64,000 nucleotides of DNA, taken from NCBI RefSeq assembly GCF_900095885.1, contig NZ_LT615367.1:3720001-3784000 (forward strand). Direction: 5' to 3'. Source of the DNA: Dickeya aquatica (GTDB taxonomy: Bacteria; Pseudomonadota; Gammaproteobacteria; Enterobacterales; Enterobacteriaceae). The notes beneath the pieces are model-generated. The model was not told the DNA's origin and did not search any database. It was given only the letters and a program-made list of their open reading frames with translations. This document shows positions 12,417 to 21,124 of this stretch, in pieces. Both the position numbers and the translations under genes were made by a program. How positions within the stretch are numbered: position 1 is the first letter of the stretch; each line of letters opens with the position of its first letter.

Positions 12417-14297
12417 GTGCTATCACAGAGAACACTCAATGCTCTAAGTGGTATAAACAAAGCCAGTATACAAGGTTATAAGATCAAGAAGCTGCATAAA
12501 ATCATGTGCAGTAATAAAGATCTTTGGGCACAAGCTTATGCTAATATTTATTCCAATTCGGGAGCCATGACGAGAGGAATAAATAATAATACGATGGATG
12601 GAATGAGTGTGGACAGGATTATCAGTCTTATTCATCTCATAGACTCAGGTTCGTACATACCCAAACCTTGTAGGCGCACGCACATACCTAAAGATGCCCG
12701 AAAACCGAATGGAAAGAAACGTCCATTAGGTATTCCAACTGGAGACGATAAATTAATACAGGAAGTAATGAGAATGTTATTGGAAGAGATCTATGAACCG
12801 GTTTTTAGCGACTGGAGCTATGGATTCAGGCCTGAGCGTTCCTGTCATTCTGCATTAAAAGAAATCAGAAACGGTTGGAAAGGAACAAAATGGGTATGTG
12901 ATGTTGATATCAAAGGTTACTTCGACAACATTGACCACGATCTGCTGCTGAAATTCCTGAGCAAGCGGATCGCTGATAACAAATTTCTGGTGCTTCTCAA
13001 GAAGTTCCTGAAAGCTGGCTATCTGGACAACTGGCGTTACTTTGGCACTCATAGCGGAACACCACAAGGTGGAATTATCTCCCCTATTCTTGCCAACGTA
13101 TTTCTCCACGAGCTTGATGAATTTATGAAAAATAGAATCACCGAGTTCGGCAAAGGAGGACGGAGGAAACCCAATCCCATATACAGAAGAGCACTACAAA
13201 ACCGGGCAAATCGTATTAAATGGATCAGGCAAGGTTTCGGCGCTTCAGGAATGCCTGCTGATGAGCAGAAAATCCAAAAATGGAAACATGAAGCGGATGA
13301 ACTGGAGAAACAATTGCGTACACTATCCAGTGTTATTATGGATGATACTGAATTCAAAAGAATGCGCTATGTTCGATATGCTGATGATTTTCTGATTGGT
13401 GTGATAGGAAGTAAAGGCGAGGCAAAAAAGATAATGGAAGAGGTTGTCGATTTTGTTGAATCCGAACTTCATCTGGAAATATCAAAGGAAAAATCCGGCA
13501 TTGTTGACCCGAAGAAAGGATTCACTTTTCTCGGTTACGAAATAAAAACACGCCGTGAAAGAAAACAGGTCAAATGTGTTGTAGGGCTTAATACAGATGG
13601 AAGTAAAACTCATGCGGTAAAACGTACGATAACGGAACACGTCCATCTGGGTGTACCGAGGGAAAGAATCCTTAAATTCTGCTCTCTACGTGGCTATGGG
13701 AATTACGATGGCGGATATGGTAATAGTGCGGCTCGGCCAGCAATGATGCATATGTCTGACTATGAAATCATTGGTCAGTACAACGCCGAAATGCGCGGCT
13801 ATGCGAATTACTACAATCTTGCCCCCGTTCTCTATCTCAATAAGTTGCATTGGATATGGGAAAACAGTCTTTATAAGACGCTGGCAGGTAAACATCGGAT
13901 ATCTCGCACCAAAATCGCGCGGCGGTTAAGGCAAGCGGATGGCAGGTATGTTTATCGGGAAAATCGTAATGGAAAGGTATATGAGTTGGAGGTATTTAGA
14001 CTCAAAAACAGGAGTGCGCCCAAACACAGCTCACCGGATATATTGCCGAATACGCATAAATATTCTGGTAGAACTGAATTGCTGGACAGAATGGCTGCAT
14101 GCCAATGTGAATATTGCGGTACCAGAACCGGCCCTTTTGAAGTCCACCATGTGAGGAAACTTAAGGATATCAAGTCGGGTACAGATAACTGGAAGAAGCG
14201 GATGATTGCCCGTAACAGGAAAACATTAGTGATCTGCCGAAGCTGTCACGTCAACCTTCACAGAGGAACACTGCCAGACCGAAGAAACTTTGTTTGA
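12417..14297 (+). CDS. Group II intron reverse transcriptase/maturase with HNH endonuclease
   Basis: A 626-aa intron-encoded protein. Reverse-transcriptase blocks include HIPKDARKPNGKKRPLGIPT, the GFRPERSCHSAL segment and the catalytic YADDF. A maturase X region follows. A C-terminal HNH endonuclease (CEYCG...VHH...CRSCHVNLHRG) completes the protein, so target-primed reverse transcription is possible. Translation appears to start at a GTG (12417). No frameshift is visible. It lies in domain IV of the surrounding intron RNA and splices and mobilises its own intron. Confidence 0.95.
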   Translation: MLSQRTLNALSGINKASIQGYKIKKLHKIMCSNKDLWAQAYANIYSNSGAMTRGINNNTMDGMSVDRIISLIHLIDSGSYIPKPCRRTHIPKDARKPNGKKRPLGIPTGDDKLIQEVMRMLLEEIYEPVFSDWSYGFRPERSCHSALKEIRNGWKGTKWVCDVDIKGYFDNIDHDLLLKFLSKRIADNKFLVLLKKFLKAGYLDNWRYFGTHSGTPQGGIISPILANVFLHELDEFMKNRITEFGKGGRRKPNPIYRRALQNRANRIKWIRQGFGASGMPADEQKIQKWKHEADELEKQLRTLSSVIMDDTEFKRMRYVRYADDFLIGVIGSKGEAKKIMEEVVDFVESELHLEISKEKSGIVDPKKGFTFLGYEIKTRRERKQVKCVVGLNTDGSKTHAVKRTITEHVHLGVPRERILKFCSLRGYGNYDGGYGNSAARPAMMHMSDYEIIGQYNAEMRGYANYYNLAPVLYLNKLHWIWENSLYKTLAGKHRISRTKIARRLRQADGRYVYRENRNGKVYELEVFRLKNRSAPKHSSPDILPNTHKYSGRTELLDRMAACQCEYCGTRTGPFEVHHVRKLKDIKSGTDNWKKRMIARNRKTLVICRSCHVNLHRGTLPDRRNFV

Positions 14298-14306
14298 TCC
14301 AATGGA

Positions 14307-14388
14307 GAGCCGGATGCATAGAAATATGCAAGTCCGGTTCGGTGGGGGGTAACGGCTAATCCGTCAGGACGCACGTACCCTACCCAAC
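14307..14388 (+). ncRNA. Group II intron domains V and VI
   Basis: Domain V is a 34-nt hairpin starting GAGCCGGATGC and ending in GTCCGGTTC, the catalytic AGC-containing element. Domain VI folds GGG...GGGTA against TACCC-TA-CCC and leaves a bulged A (14382) as the likely branch point, 6 nt from the proposed 3' end. Confidence 0.88.
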
Positions 14389-14410
14389 TAACCCGCCTGA
14401 CTTGCCTCTC

Positions 14411-14441
14411 AACGCCCTGTTCTCACAGGGCGTTGTTTTAT
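14411..14441 (+). terminator. Rho-independent terminator, originally of ssb
   Basis: AACGCCCTG (14411-14419) and CAGGGCGTT (14426-14434) form a 9-bp stem with a 6-nt loop followed by GTTTTATC. It faces the plus strand and now lies beyond the intron, so it probably served ssb before the insertion. Confidence 0.8.
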
Positions 14442-14443
14442 CA

Positions 14444-15022
14444 TCACTTTTCTTTCATATCCAGCGCATCGCCGATGGCATAATAATGCCCACCGGCCAC
14501 ATGGTGCAGGCTGCGTAACATAGGGTCAGCATCCTCAAAATGCCAGTGACCGTCACTAAAGACTCGTGAGTCAGCCCAGGCACCGATCACTTCGCCAATA
14601 AAGAGATCGTAAGTTTGCTGGTGGTGAGGTTCAGGGATCAGTTTGCACAACAGCCAGGCAGCGCAACCGCTAACCAGAGGAACATCCGACTCGCTGCGAC
14701 GAAACAGGTCCACCTGGCAGCGGGCCAGTTTGTCCGGGTTATCGCGCAGGCTGATGCTGCCAACCTGATGGGTTAATTCCCGTTGTGCCACCGTCGGCAC
14801 CTGAATTGCGAAATAACCGCTGTTTTCCAGCAACTCGCGGGTTTTGTTCGCCTTATCCAGCACCACTGTCAGTTTTGCCGGGGTGAAATCCAACCCGCAG
14901 CACCAGGCGGCCGCCATCACATCATCAATGCCTTCATGACTGGCAGACACCAGCACCGTCGGCCCGTGGTTAATCAACCGATACGCCTTGGCCAGCTCAA
15001 CCGGTAACATCTCACACTTCAT
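14444..15022 (-). CDS. Flavin reductase-like domain protein
   Basis: A 192-aa protein of the flavin reductase/FMN-binding split-barrel family. The N-terminal part (PTVLVSASHEG...AAWCCGLDFTPAKLTVVL) matches the usual FMN-binding start, and a GYFAIQVP segment follows. Such proteins bind FMN and either reduce flavin or act as stand-alone oxidoreductases; the substrate cannot be assigned. The start at 15022 is chosen for its upstream AGGAG. The next gene on the same strand lies 41 nt upstream, so the two may be co-transcribed. Confidence 0.88.
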   Translation of the reverse strand: MKCEMLPVELAKAYRLINHGPTVLVSASHEGIDDVMAAAWCCGLDFTPAKLTVVLDKANKTRELLENSGYFAIQVPTVAQRELTHQVGSISLRDNPDKLARCQVDLFRRSESDVPLVSGCAAWLLCKLIPEPHHQQTYDLFIGEVIGAWADSRVFSDGHWHFEDADPMLRSLHHVAGGHYYAIGDALDMKEK

Positions 15023-15063
15023 ATCCACTCCTGCGTTATGCGCTTTTCCCTTCACTTGACACC

Positions 15064-15693
15064 TTACACCAGTTGCGCAGAGGGGATGACATGCACGCCA
15101 ATGGCGGGCTTTAGCGCCGCGGCCAGCAAGGCATCCGCAATGCGATCAGCCGGATTAATACGCCAGCGTGGCGGCAGCAACGGATGTAGTGCGCGCAGTA
15201 ACTGCTGCGCCACCCATTCACCGGGCCGACGCTCGTCACGCTCACCACCGATTAACCCTGGACGCACCAGCGTGAGTGAGGAGAATCCCACACCGGCCAG
15301 ATCGCGCTCCAGTTCGCCTTTCACCCGGTTGTAGAAAAAACGCGAGGCGGCGTTAGCACCCGCCGCTGAATTCAACACATAGACCGGTGTGCCGTGCACT
15401 TGTGCCAGCCGCGCGACGGCCAATGGGTAGTCGTGATCGACCCGGTAAAACGCCGCCTGACTGCCTGCCGCCTTGATGGTGGAGCCGAGCGTGCAAATCA
15501 CTGCATCCGCCTGCCACCACGCGGCGTCTTGCGGCAAATGTTCAAAATTCACCAACGGCGCGAGCAGCTTCTCATGGGGGCGTAATGCGCGCCGCACCGG
15601 CGTCACCACCTGCGTAATTCGTGAGTCAGCCAGCGCCTGTAATAACACCTGCTGCCCCACCAGCCCGGTTGCGCCGACCAGTAATAATCGCAT
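15064..15693 (-). CDS. NAD(P)-binding oxidoreductase (atypical SDR/NmrA-like)
   Basis: A 209-aa Rossmann-fold protein beginning MRLLLVGATGLVGQQVL with the GxxGxxG nucleotide-binding motif. It resembles small atypical short-chain dehydrogenases of the HTATIP2/YbjT type. The segment VYVLNSAAGANAASRFFYNRVKGELER supplies a YxxxK-like pair. The start at 15693 places the Rossmann strand at the N terminus; a longer frame to 15786 adds an unlikely leader. Substrate unknown. Confidence 0.85.
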   Translation of the reverse strand: MRLLLVGATGLVGQQVLLQALADSRITQVVTPVRRALRPHEKLLAPLVNFEHLPQDAAWWQADAVICTLGSTIKAAGSQAAFYRVDHDYPLAVARLAQVHGTPVYVLNSAAGANAASRFFYNRVKGELERDLAGVGFSSLTLVRPGLIGGERDERRPGEWVAQQLLRALHPLLPPRWRINPADRIADALLAAALKPAIGVHVIPSAQLV

Positions 15694-15881
15694 GCTGATT
15701 TCTCTGTTTGAGGTTAGGGAGCGAAACGACATCGCCATAATGGCAAAATACGCTAACAGCGCGTGCTCTGAATTGTATAAATGCATCAGGCATCAGCCGC
15801 ATGTCCTGACTTAGGTGAACGCACCACACAAGTTTTGCACAAACGCATTCACCTGTTGTATCCATTCAGCTCAAATCTTTG

Positions 15882-16391
15882 CTATGGGTTACAAACAATT
15901 TTTTTACCTTCAATTTTCGAGAATTTGAGTTTCTTGTCATCGACTATCCAGGCTTGCTTAACCTGTTTTGGCCACGGCGTCTCCTCTGACGGAATGAACG
16001 TAATTGCCGTGCTATAAGAATTCGTGTCGTCAACATCGCAAGAAACGATTTTCGATGCAGGATTTTCTTTTGGCAAAGGAGACATCAATACATCCTTAAC
16101 GACGCTACGGCGTTCAAGCAGTAAATATTCTCGGCCGCATATTTGCCAGAAAGTCAATGTCCAGGGATCGCCCTCCTCTTCAATTCCAAATGCACCATGA
16201 TTTTCCAGACCAATGTTTTTGTATCTACCTTCGATAGTGACAACCCGATCGTTTGGCGTATGACGCCCGATTAATGCTGAGGGAATATCAGTATTGCAGG
16301 TAACACCATCAAACCATTTTTCAGCACCCGTTGCGTATGATGAAACGAGAGCAAGGCTTAAGAGAAAAAACAGAGAGCGACCAAGTGTCAT
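15882..16391 (-). CDS. Exported hypothetical protein
   Basis: A 169-aa protein with a clear Sec signal peptide (MTLGRSLFFLLSLALVSSYATG, cleavage about residue 22). The mature domain is about 145 residues with three cysteines (TCNTDI, QICGRE, SCDVDD), consistent with a periplasmic or secreted beta-rich protein. No family recognised. A GTA-rich upstream extension to 16466 is rejected because it would bury the signal peptide. It has no obvious operon partner. Confidence 0.75.
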   Translation of the reverse strand: MTLGRSLFFLLSLALVSSYATGAEKWFDGVTCNTDIPSALIGRHTPNDRVVTIEGRYKNIGLENHGAFGIEEEGDPWTLTFWQICGREYLLLERRSVVKDVLMSPLPKENPASKIVSCDVDDTNSYSTAITFIPSEETPWPKQVKQAWIVDDKKLKFSKIEGKKIVCNP

Positions 16392-16720
16392 GTAAACAGC
16401 CTCCAGACAGATAAAAGAAAAATAAATGATACCAACCCGAAATGAAAGAAAGGCAAAAGCATGCACTTTAGACTCTATTCAAACAACGGGGTTAGGCAGA
16501 AAATCACCTAAGAATATCATAGAGATTCGTTGTCAAAAAGATTTCTGAGGTATTTTTTAAAACAAAAATTCTTACACCATCATCAATTGGATTTAATTAT
16601 TATTTACCCCGCCAAATATCCGATCACTCTTCCCCTCATTTTATTCATCAGCAATACTGGTTTTCATTCATCATATCGCCGCGCTGACAATGTAGCAAAG
16701 CGGGTAATAAAGGACACTAT
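16392..16720. other. AT-rich intergenic region upstream of the injection-system cluster
   Basis: About 330 nt with low GC compared with the GC-rich genes that follow. It should contain the promoter of the CIS cluster and that of the exported orphan. AAAGGA precedes the first CIS ATG at 16721. No operator was recognised, and a 64-codon frame at 16530-16724 has no convincing start signal or coding character. Confidence 0.6.
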
Positions 16721-17293
16721 ATGATTTCCGCCTCTCTTGATTATCTGGCGAAACAGTTAAATCAATATTTAAAGAATATGCTGAAGTTGCATGATGAGCT
16801 GGTCGTCATCGCCAACCCGGCTGATGACGATGGCAAAATGTTTCCGCTCACCAAAAATAAACTCGTGATATTTTTAGCCGGTATCGAAAAGGAGACGCTG
16901 CCGCACCGCAATCAGGCCATGATGTCAAACAACCGTTATACGCTGGCCACCCAGCCATTGTATGTACGGGTGAATATTATGGTGGCGGCAAATTTCACCG
17001 GCACACAATATCCTCAAGGATTAACGATGCTGGCTCACGCTATGGCGTTCCTGCATAAAAACCCCCAATTTAATCGTTATAACGCCCCAGATATGGATGG
17101 CGCTATTGAGCAAATATTAGTGGAGATGGAAAACCTGCCGCGTCAAGACGTTGCTTTACTGTGGCAAATGCTGGGTAGCCGTTATTTACCGTCAACAGTG
17201 TATCGCCTGCGGGTGATGATAGCGGGCAGCCACAGTATTCAGTCGCAAGCAGAAAGCGTCGGTCAGGTTGACGTTTCAGTCAGCAAGAGTTAG
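16721..17293 (+). CDS. CIS cap/tail terminator-like protein (DUF4255)
   Basis: A 190-aa protein matching the DUF4255/Pvc16-N type. It begins with a helical ISASLDYLAKQLNQYLK segment and continues with a beta-rich domain (NRYTLATQPLYVRVNIMVAANF). In Afp and PVC particles the homologous Afp16/Pvc16 caps the tube and sheath distal end. It is the first gene of the cluster, with the next gene starting 5 nt later. Here it lies before the sheath gene rather than at the far end as in Afp. Confidence 0.82.
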   Translation: MISASLDYLAKQLNQYLKNMLKLHDELVVIANPADDDGKMFPLTKNKLVIFLAGIEKETLPHRNQAMMSNNRYTLATQPLYVRVNIMVAANFTGTQYPQGLTMLAHAMAFLHKNPQFNRYNAPDMDGAIEQILVEMENLPRQDVALLWQMLGSRYLPSTVYRLRVMIAGSHSIQSQAESVGQVDVSVSKS

Positions 17294-17298
17294 CACAC

Positions 17299-18120
17299 AT
17301 GAGCCATTACGCCACGCTGTTTGAATTGCACATTGAGCATGGTTTTTTCCCCGCCGGTGAGCGGGTGCCGTTTTACAGCAAGCTGGCACACGCCAGTCAG
17401 GCCATTGCTGCACAGTACGGGCTGCTGATAAAACCCCAGCCTTATGGCGTCAGCATACTGGCGGATACACATGGCGTGGCGTTACCGCAGGCGGACGACA
17501 TCCGGCTGCAACTGCTGTTTTTCATGCCGGATGGGCGGTTTTGCTGCTACACCGCCCATGAACCTGTCAGCGGTCGCGGGTACGACTATTTTGTCTGTCA
17601 GCGAGCTGCGCCGTTATCGCAGGCCAGCAGGCTGAGCGCCCATGATGGTGTGGCTCCCCCGGTTGCTCATCAGGTACGCCGCCCAGACTGGGTGGTGGAG
17701 GTACAACTGGATAAACCGTTAATCGCCGCGTTGATTGCCCATTACGCGGCAGCAGACACCGCGCAGCAACCGAGCTGGCAGCAGGCTCGCGGTATTGTGC
17801 CCTTTCAGGCTCCGTGTCGGCGCTGGAAATATCTGTTTACGGCATCTTATGTCACCGCGCAATGCCATATTGGCGATGAAGATAGCCCCGATATTTTCGA
17901 GTATTGGGGTACAGAAACCGTATTAAACGGGCAATCAGCACAGGTGTTTATTTCACGACAACCGTTGTGGATACAAAAAATATCACCGTATCGTTTTCGA
18001 CTGTATCAACAGGGGAAAATATTACGAAATACATTGCCGGTGGCTACGCCCTTTCATTCATGCCGCATGACAATCAATAACCAACAGGAAACGCTGGCAG
18101 AAATTATTGTAAATGACTAG
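17299..18120 (+). CDS. Unknown protein of the CIS cluster
   Basis: A 273-aa protein with no family I can name. It starts MSHYATLFELHIEHGFF, has no signal peptide or membrane segment, and is beta-strand-rich with several Tyr/Trp-rich stretches (WKYLFTASYV, DIFEYWGTETVL). The 5-nt gap to the DUF4255 gene implies translational coupling. Position and soluble nature suggest a structural or assembly protein of the particle. Confidence 0.7.
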   Translation: MSHYATLFELHIEHGFFPAGERVPFYSKLAHASQAIAAQYGLLIKPQPYGVSILADTHGVALPQADDIRLQLLFFMPDGRFCCYTAHEPVSGRGYDYFVCQRAAPLSQASRLSAHDGVAPPVAHQVRRPDWVVEVQLDKPLIAALIAHYAAADTAQQPSWQQARGIVPFQAPCRRWKYLFTASYVTAQCHIGDEDSPDIFEYWGTETVLNGQSAQVFISRQPLWIQKISPYRFRLYQQGKILRNTLPVATPFHSCRMTINNQQETLAEIIVND

Positions 18121-18214
18121 CAAGAAATAAATACGCAATCACCGCAACCGGCACCGCCTTTATTCGGGCGAATAACCCGCATGGTGAAACTGTTTAACCA
18201 AAAGGAAATAGCTT

Positions 18215-19768
18215 ATGGGCGTAATGAAAACCCCAGGCGTTTATATTGTCGAAAAAAATGCCTTTCCGAATTCAGTGGTGGAAGTGGCCACAGCGGTGCC
18301 TGCCTTTATCGGTTATACCGAAAAAGCTGAGAATGGCAGCGTCTCACTGCGTAATAAACCGTGGCGTATTACGTCGATGTCTGACTTTCGTCATTATTTC
18401 GGTGGTGCACCGCTGCATAAATTCGATATTGTCGAAAAAACCGAAACACAACCCGGCGATGCGGCATTTAATCAGGAAGGCAAAAGCTATACCCTTGCGC
18501 TGGCGAATACCCGTTATTTGCTCTATTACAGCATGCTGTTCTTTTTCCAGAATGGCGGTGGCCCGTGCTATATCGTGTCGGTGGGCAGTTATCAGGACGA
18601 TATTGATGCCAGCGCGCTGAAAAAGGGTATTACGCCGTTACTCAAAGAGCCGGAACCCACCATGCTGCTGACCCCAGAAGCCGTCTGCCTGAAAGAGGAT
18701 GACTGCATCAACGTGCAGCAGGCGGTGCTGGAGCACTGCGGCGGTAACATGAGAAACCGCATCGCCATTCTTGATATCTGGCAGGGCTATCAAGACCGGC
18801 AAGACCCGGCGGGGGATTGCATCAGCCAGTTTCGTGACAAGCTCGGCGTCAATTATCTCGATTACGCCAGCGCCTATTACCCGTGGTTAAACACCTCAAT
18901 TGTGCAAGACAGCGATATCAGTTTTGCCAACATCAATAATCCCGACGAGCTCACCCGCGTGCTCACGGCAGAAATCACCAGCGCCTTTAAAGAACTGGAA
19001 GGGCTGAGTGAAGAGCAGTTAAGCAGCGGCGGCAATAAGCTGAAAGCGGCGAAAAAACAGCAAATGCTGGATGAAATCGCCAGGCTGTCGGCCAGCGAGG
19101 GGGAAACACAGCAGGCACTGCTGCACAAGACCTTGTTCTCCATCAGCCCGGTTTATAAAAGCCTGCTCGATAACCTCAAGCGCCAGCAGAACCTGCTGCC
19201 GCCCGCAGCGGCCATGGCCGGGATCTACACCATGGTGGATAACACCCGCGGCGTGTGGAAAGCCCCGGCGAACGTCAGCCTGAGTGCAGTGGTGTCACCG
19301 AGTGTCAACATCAGCGCCGATGAGCAGGAAGACCTGAACGTCACCACCCAGGGGAAATCGATTAATGCACTGCGCACCTTTATGGGCGAAGGCACGCTGG
19401 TGTGGGGCGCGCGCACGCTGGATGGCAACAGCCTTGACTGGCGCTATGTGAACGTGCGCCGCACCATGATCATGCTCGAAGAGTCCATCCGGCTGGCGGC
19501 CAAAGCCTATGTGTTTGAACCGAATACCGCCAATACCTGGGTGTCGATGGAGAGCATGATAGAAAACTTTCTGTTCGGCATCTGGAAACGCGGCGGGCTG
19601 GCCGGTTCTTCCCCGGAAGATGCCTACAGCGTCGATGTCGGGCTTGGCAAGACCATGACGCCGCAAGACATTCTCGAGGGCATCTTGCGCATCACGGTGC
19701 TGGTCGCCATCAGCCGTCCGGCGGAGTTCATCGAAATTACCTTCCAGCAGCAGATGCAGAAATCCTGA
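18215..19768 (+). CDS. Contractile tail sheath protein
   Basis: A 517-aa phage tail sheath family protein. The N terminus (MKTPGVYIVEKNAFPNSVVE...AVPAFIGYT) is the classic sheath start. The C-terminal region (NVRRTMIMLEESIRLAAKAYVFEPN...RPAEFIEITFQQQMQKS) is the interlocking C-terminal domain with donor strands. It polymerises around the tube and contracts to drive it through a target envelope. Only one sheath gene is present, against three in Afp/PVC. It is preceded by AAAGGAAAT. Confidence 0.97.
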   Translation: MGVMKTPGVYIVEKNAFPNSVVEVATAVPAFIGYTEKAENGSVSLRNKPWRITSMSDFRHYFGGAPLHKFDIVEKTETQPGDAAFNQEGKSYTLALANTRYLLYYSMLFFFQNGGGPCYIVSVGSYQDDIDASALKKGITPLLKEPEPTMLLTPEAVCLKEDDCINVQQAVLEHCGGNMRNRIAILDIWQGYQDRQDPAGDCISQFRDKLGVNYLDYASAYYPWLNTSIVQDSDISFANINNPDELTRVLTAEITSAFKELEGLSEEQLSSGGNKLKAAKKQQMLDEIARLSASEGETQQALLHKTLFSISPVYKSLLDNLKRQQNLLPPAAAMAGIYTMVDNTRGVWKAPANVSLSAVVSPSVNISADEQEDLNVTTQGKSINALRTFMGEGTLVWGARTLDGNSLDWRYVNVRRTMIMLEESIRLAAKAYVFEPNTANTWVSMESMIENFLFGIWKRGGLAGSSPEDAYSVDVGLGKTMTPQDILEGILRITVLVAISRPAEFIEITFQQQMQKS

Positions 19769-19818
19769 GTCTGTGTGGATGATTTTACGTTTTATTTCCC
19801 CCATCAAGGAGAACACTC

Positions 19819-20289
19819 ATGGCAGATGACGGTTCAGCGCAGTCAGGCACCGTATGGCCGATGCCCAAATTTCACTTCGAAGTGAAATGGGATGGCGGCG
19901 CAGGCGCGGGCATGGTGGCGTCATTTCAGGAAATCACTGGTCTGGATATCGAGGCGCAGATTATCGAATACCGCGCCGGTAACAGCCCGGTTTTTTCCAC
20001 CATCAAAATGCCGGGCATTATCAAATCGGGCAATGTCACGCTGAAAAAAGGCATCTTCGTCAAAGACAATCACTTCTATGACTGGTTTGCCAAAATCAAG
20101 ATGAACACCATTGCCCGCACCGCCGTCACCATCAATTTACTCGACGAGAGCGGCAGCCCGGCGATGACCTGGAAGCTCAAGAACGCCTGGCCGACCAAAG
20201 TCAGCGGCACCGATTTGAAATCGGACGGCAACGAAGTGGCGATAGAAACCATCGAACTGGCGCACGAAGGGTTACAAGTCTCCGTGTAA
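19819..20289 (+). CDS. CIS inner tube protein (gp19/Afp1-like)
   Basis: A 156-aa protein of the phage T4 gp19-like tail tube family: WPMPKFHFEVKWDG at the start, GLDIEAQIIEYRAG, a basic KSGNVTLKKGIF strand and a C-terminal NEVAIETIELAHEGL strand. It should form the stacked hexameric tube inside the sheath through which cargo is delivered. A 50-nt gap follows the sheath gene, with a strong AAGGAGA start signal. Confidence 0.95.
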   Translation: MADDGSAQSGTVWPMPKFHFEVKWDGGAGAGMVASFQEITGLDIEAQIIEYRAGNSPVFSTIKMPGIIKSGNVTLKKGIFVKDNHFYDWFAKIKMNTIARTAVTINLLDESGSPAMTWKLKNAWPTKVSGTDLKSDGNEVAIETIELAHEGLQVSV

Positions 20290-20378
20290 CCGTTGCGCCT
20301 GCCCTGTGGCTCTGAGCGGCAGGGCGGGCACCGGTATTGCAGTCTTGGCAAAAACAAGATGAACAGGCAGGTAGCGCC

Positions 20379-20837
20379 ATGCAAAAAACCAGCACCCAAA
20401 ACGAATGGCCGCTCCCGGCATTTTATTTCCGGGTCAGTATTGATAACGGCAGTGACGATCAAGCGTTTGAAGAGATAAGCGGCATTGAAACGCACCTTGA
20501 AACCCAGCCGTTTATCGAAGGCGGCGGCAACAGCGTCTATCACCTGCCGGTCGGCATTCGCCAGCAACCATTGCGCCTGCGCCGCGGGCTGACGGCGGCC
20601 AACTCGCTGCTGGTGCGCTGGTGCAAAAGCTGTCTGGAAGGGCAGCTTAATCAGGCGATTATCACTAAAGATCTCAGCATCAGCCTGCTCAATGAACAGG
20701 GCGACCCGCTGCGTACCTGGCTGTTTTACAACGCCTACCCGATTAGCTGGCAGGTGGGGCGTTTTCATGCCAGCCGCAACGAGGTGGCGGTTGAAGAGAT
20801 TGTGCTGTGCTTTAGCCGCAGTAAGCGCAAGCAATAG
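20379..20837 (+). CDS. Second tube-like protein (tube initiator, Afp5-like)
   Basis: A 152-aa divergent paralogue of the tube protein: WPLPAFYFRVSIDN, EEISGIETHLETQPFIEGG, and a C-terminal NEVAVEEIVLCFSRS strand parallel to the first tube protein. In related particles a second tube protein forms the first ring on the baseplate hub. The ATG at 20379 is preferred to one at 20337 because AGGTAG lies just before it and the protein then aligns end to end with the tube protein. Confidence 0.88.
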   Translation: MQKTSTQNEWPLPAFYFRVSIDNGSDDQAFEEISGIETHLETQPFIEGGGNSVYHLPVGIRQQPLRLRRGLTAANSLLVRWCKSCLEGQLNQAIITKDLSISLLNEQGDPLRTWLFYNAYPISWQVGRFHASRNEVAVEEIVLCFSRSKRKQ

Positions 20838-20893
20838 CGGACTTGCGCCACCACACCATTTCTGTTTCTCACCCCTGACACATGGAGCGCGAT

Positions 20894-21076
20894 ATGACCA
20901 TCGAAATACGGCAATTGACCATTTACGCCAACGTCACCCATTCAGGCAACGCACCTGAAAACGTGGCAGATGAAGCAGCGCCCCCCCTGCCTGCTGCCAT
21001 TGGTCAGGATAACCAGCCTGTGCCGCTGGTAAACGATACGGCTCATCAAACGCAGGCACAGCCGCGCGAGCGCTAA
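20894..21076 (+). CDS. Small DUF5908-type CIS protein
   Basis: A 60-aa peptide beginning MTIEIRQLTIYANV, typical of the short DUF5908 proteins found between tube and LysM genes in CIS clusters (Afp6 position). A Pro/Gln-rich, probably disordered tail follows. Role unknown; possibly an assembly factor. It lies between the second tube and LysM genes with a GGAGCG signal upstream. Confidence 0.75.
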   Translation: MTIEIRQLTIYANVTHSGNAPENVADEAAPPLPAAIGQDNQPVPLVNDTAHQTQAQPRER

Positions 21077-21124
21077 TCGCCGTGGGGCTATCCACACCGT
21101 ATCACCTGTTAACAGAGGCTCGTC

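Larger units (their letters stand above)
11870..14388 (+). mobile_element. Group II intron with reverse transcriptase/HNH ORF, inserted downstream of ssb
   Basis: A retroelement of about 2.52 kb. The proposed 5' end GTGCC at 11870 follows exon bases GTTGGA (11864-11869). The intron contains the complementary TCCAAC at 12124-12129, a perfect IBS1/EBS1 pair that supports the 5' splice site. The encoded maturase occupies 12417-14297. Domain V (14307-14340, GAGCCGG...CCGGTTC) and domain VI (14342-14385), with a bulged A at 14382, give a 3' end near 14388 (...CCCAAC). The host site is the ssb 3' untranslated region: 67 nt after the stop codon and before the ssb terminator, so no coding sequence is interrupted. 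Both RNA and ORF look intact, suggesting recent or ongoing mobility. The 3' boundary is uncertain by 1-2 nt. Confidence 0.9.

Noticed and set aside
16530..16724. 64-codon frame before the CIS cluster
   Set aside because: AT-rich, no clear ribosome binding site, no domain, and it runs into the first CIS gene.
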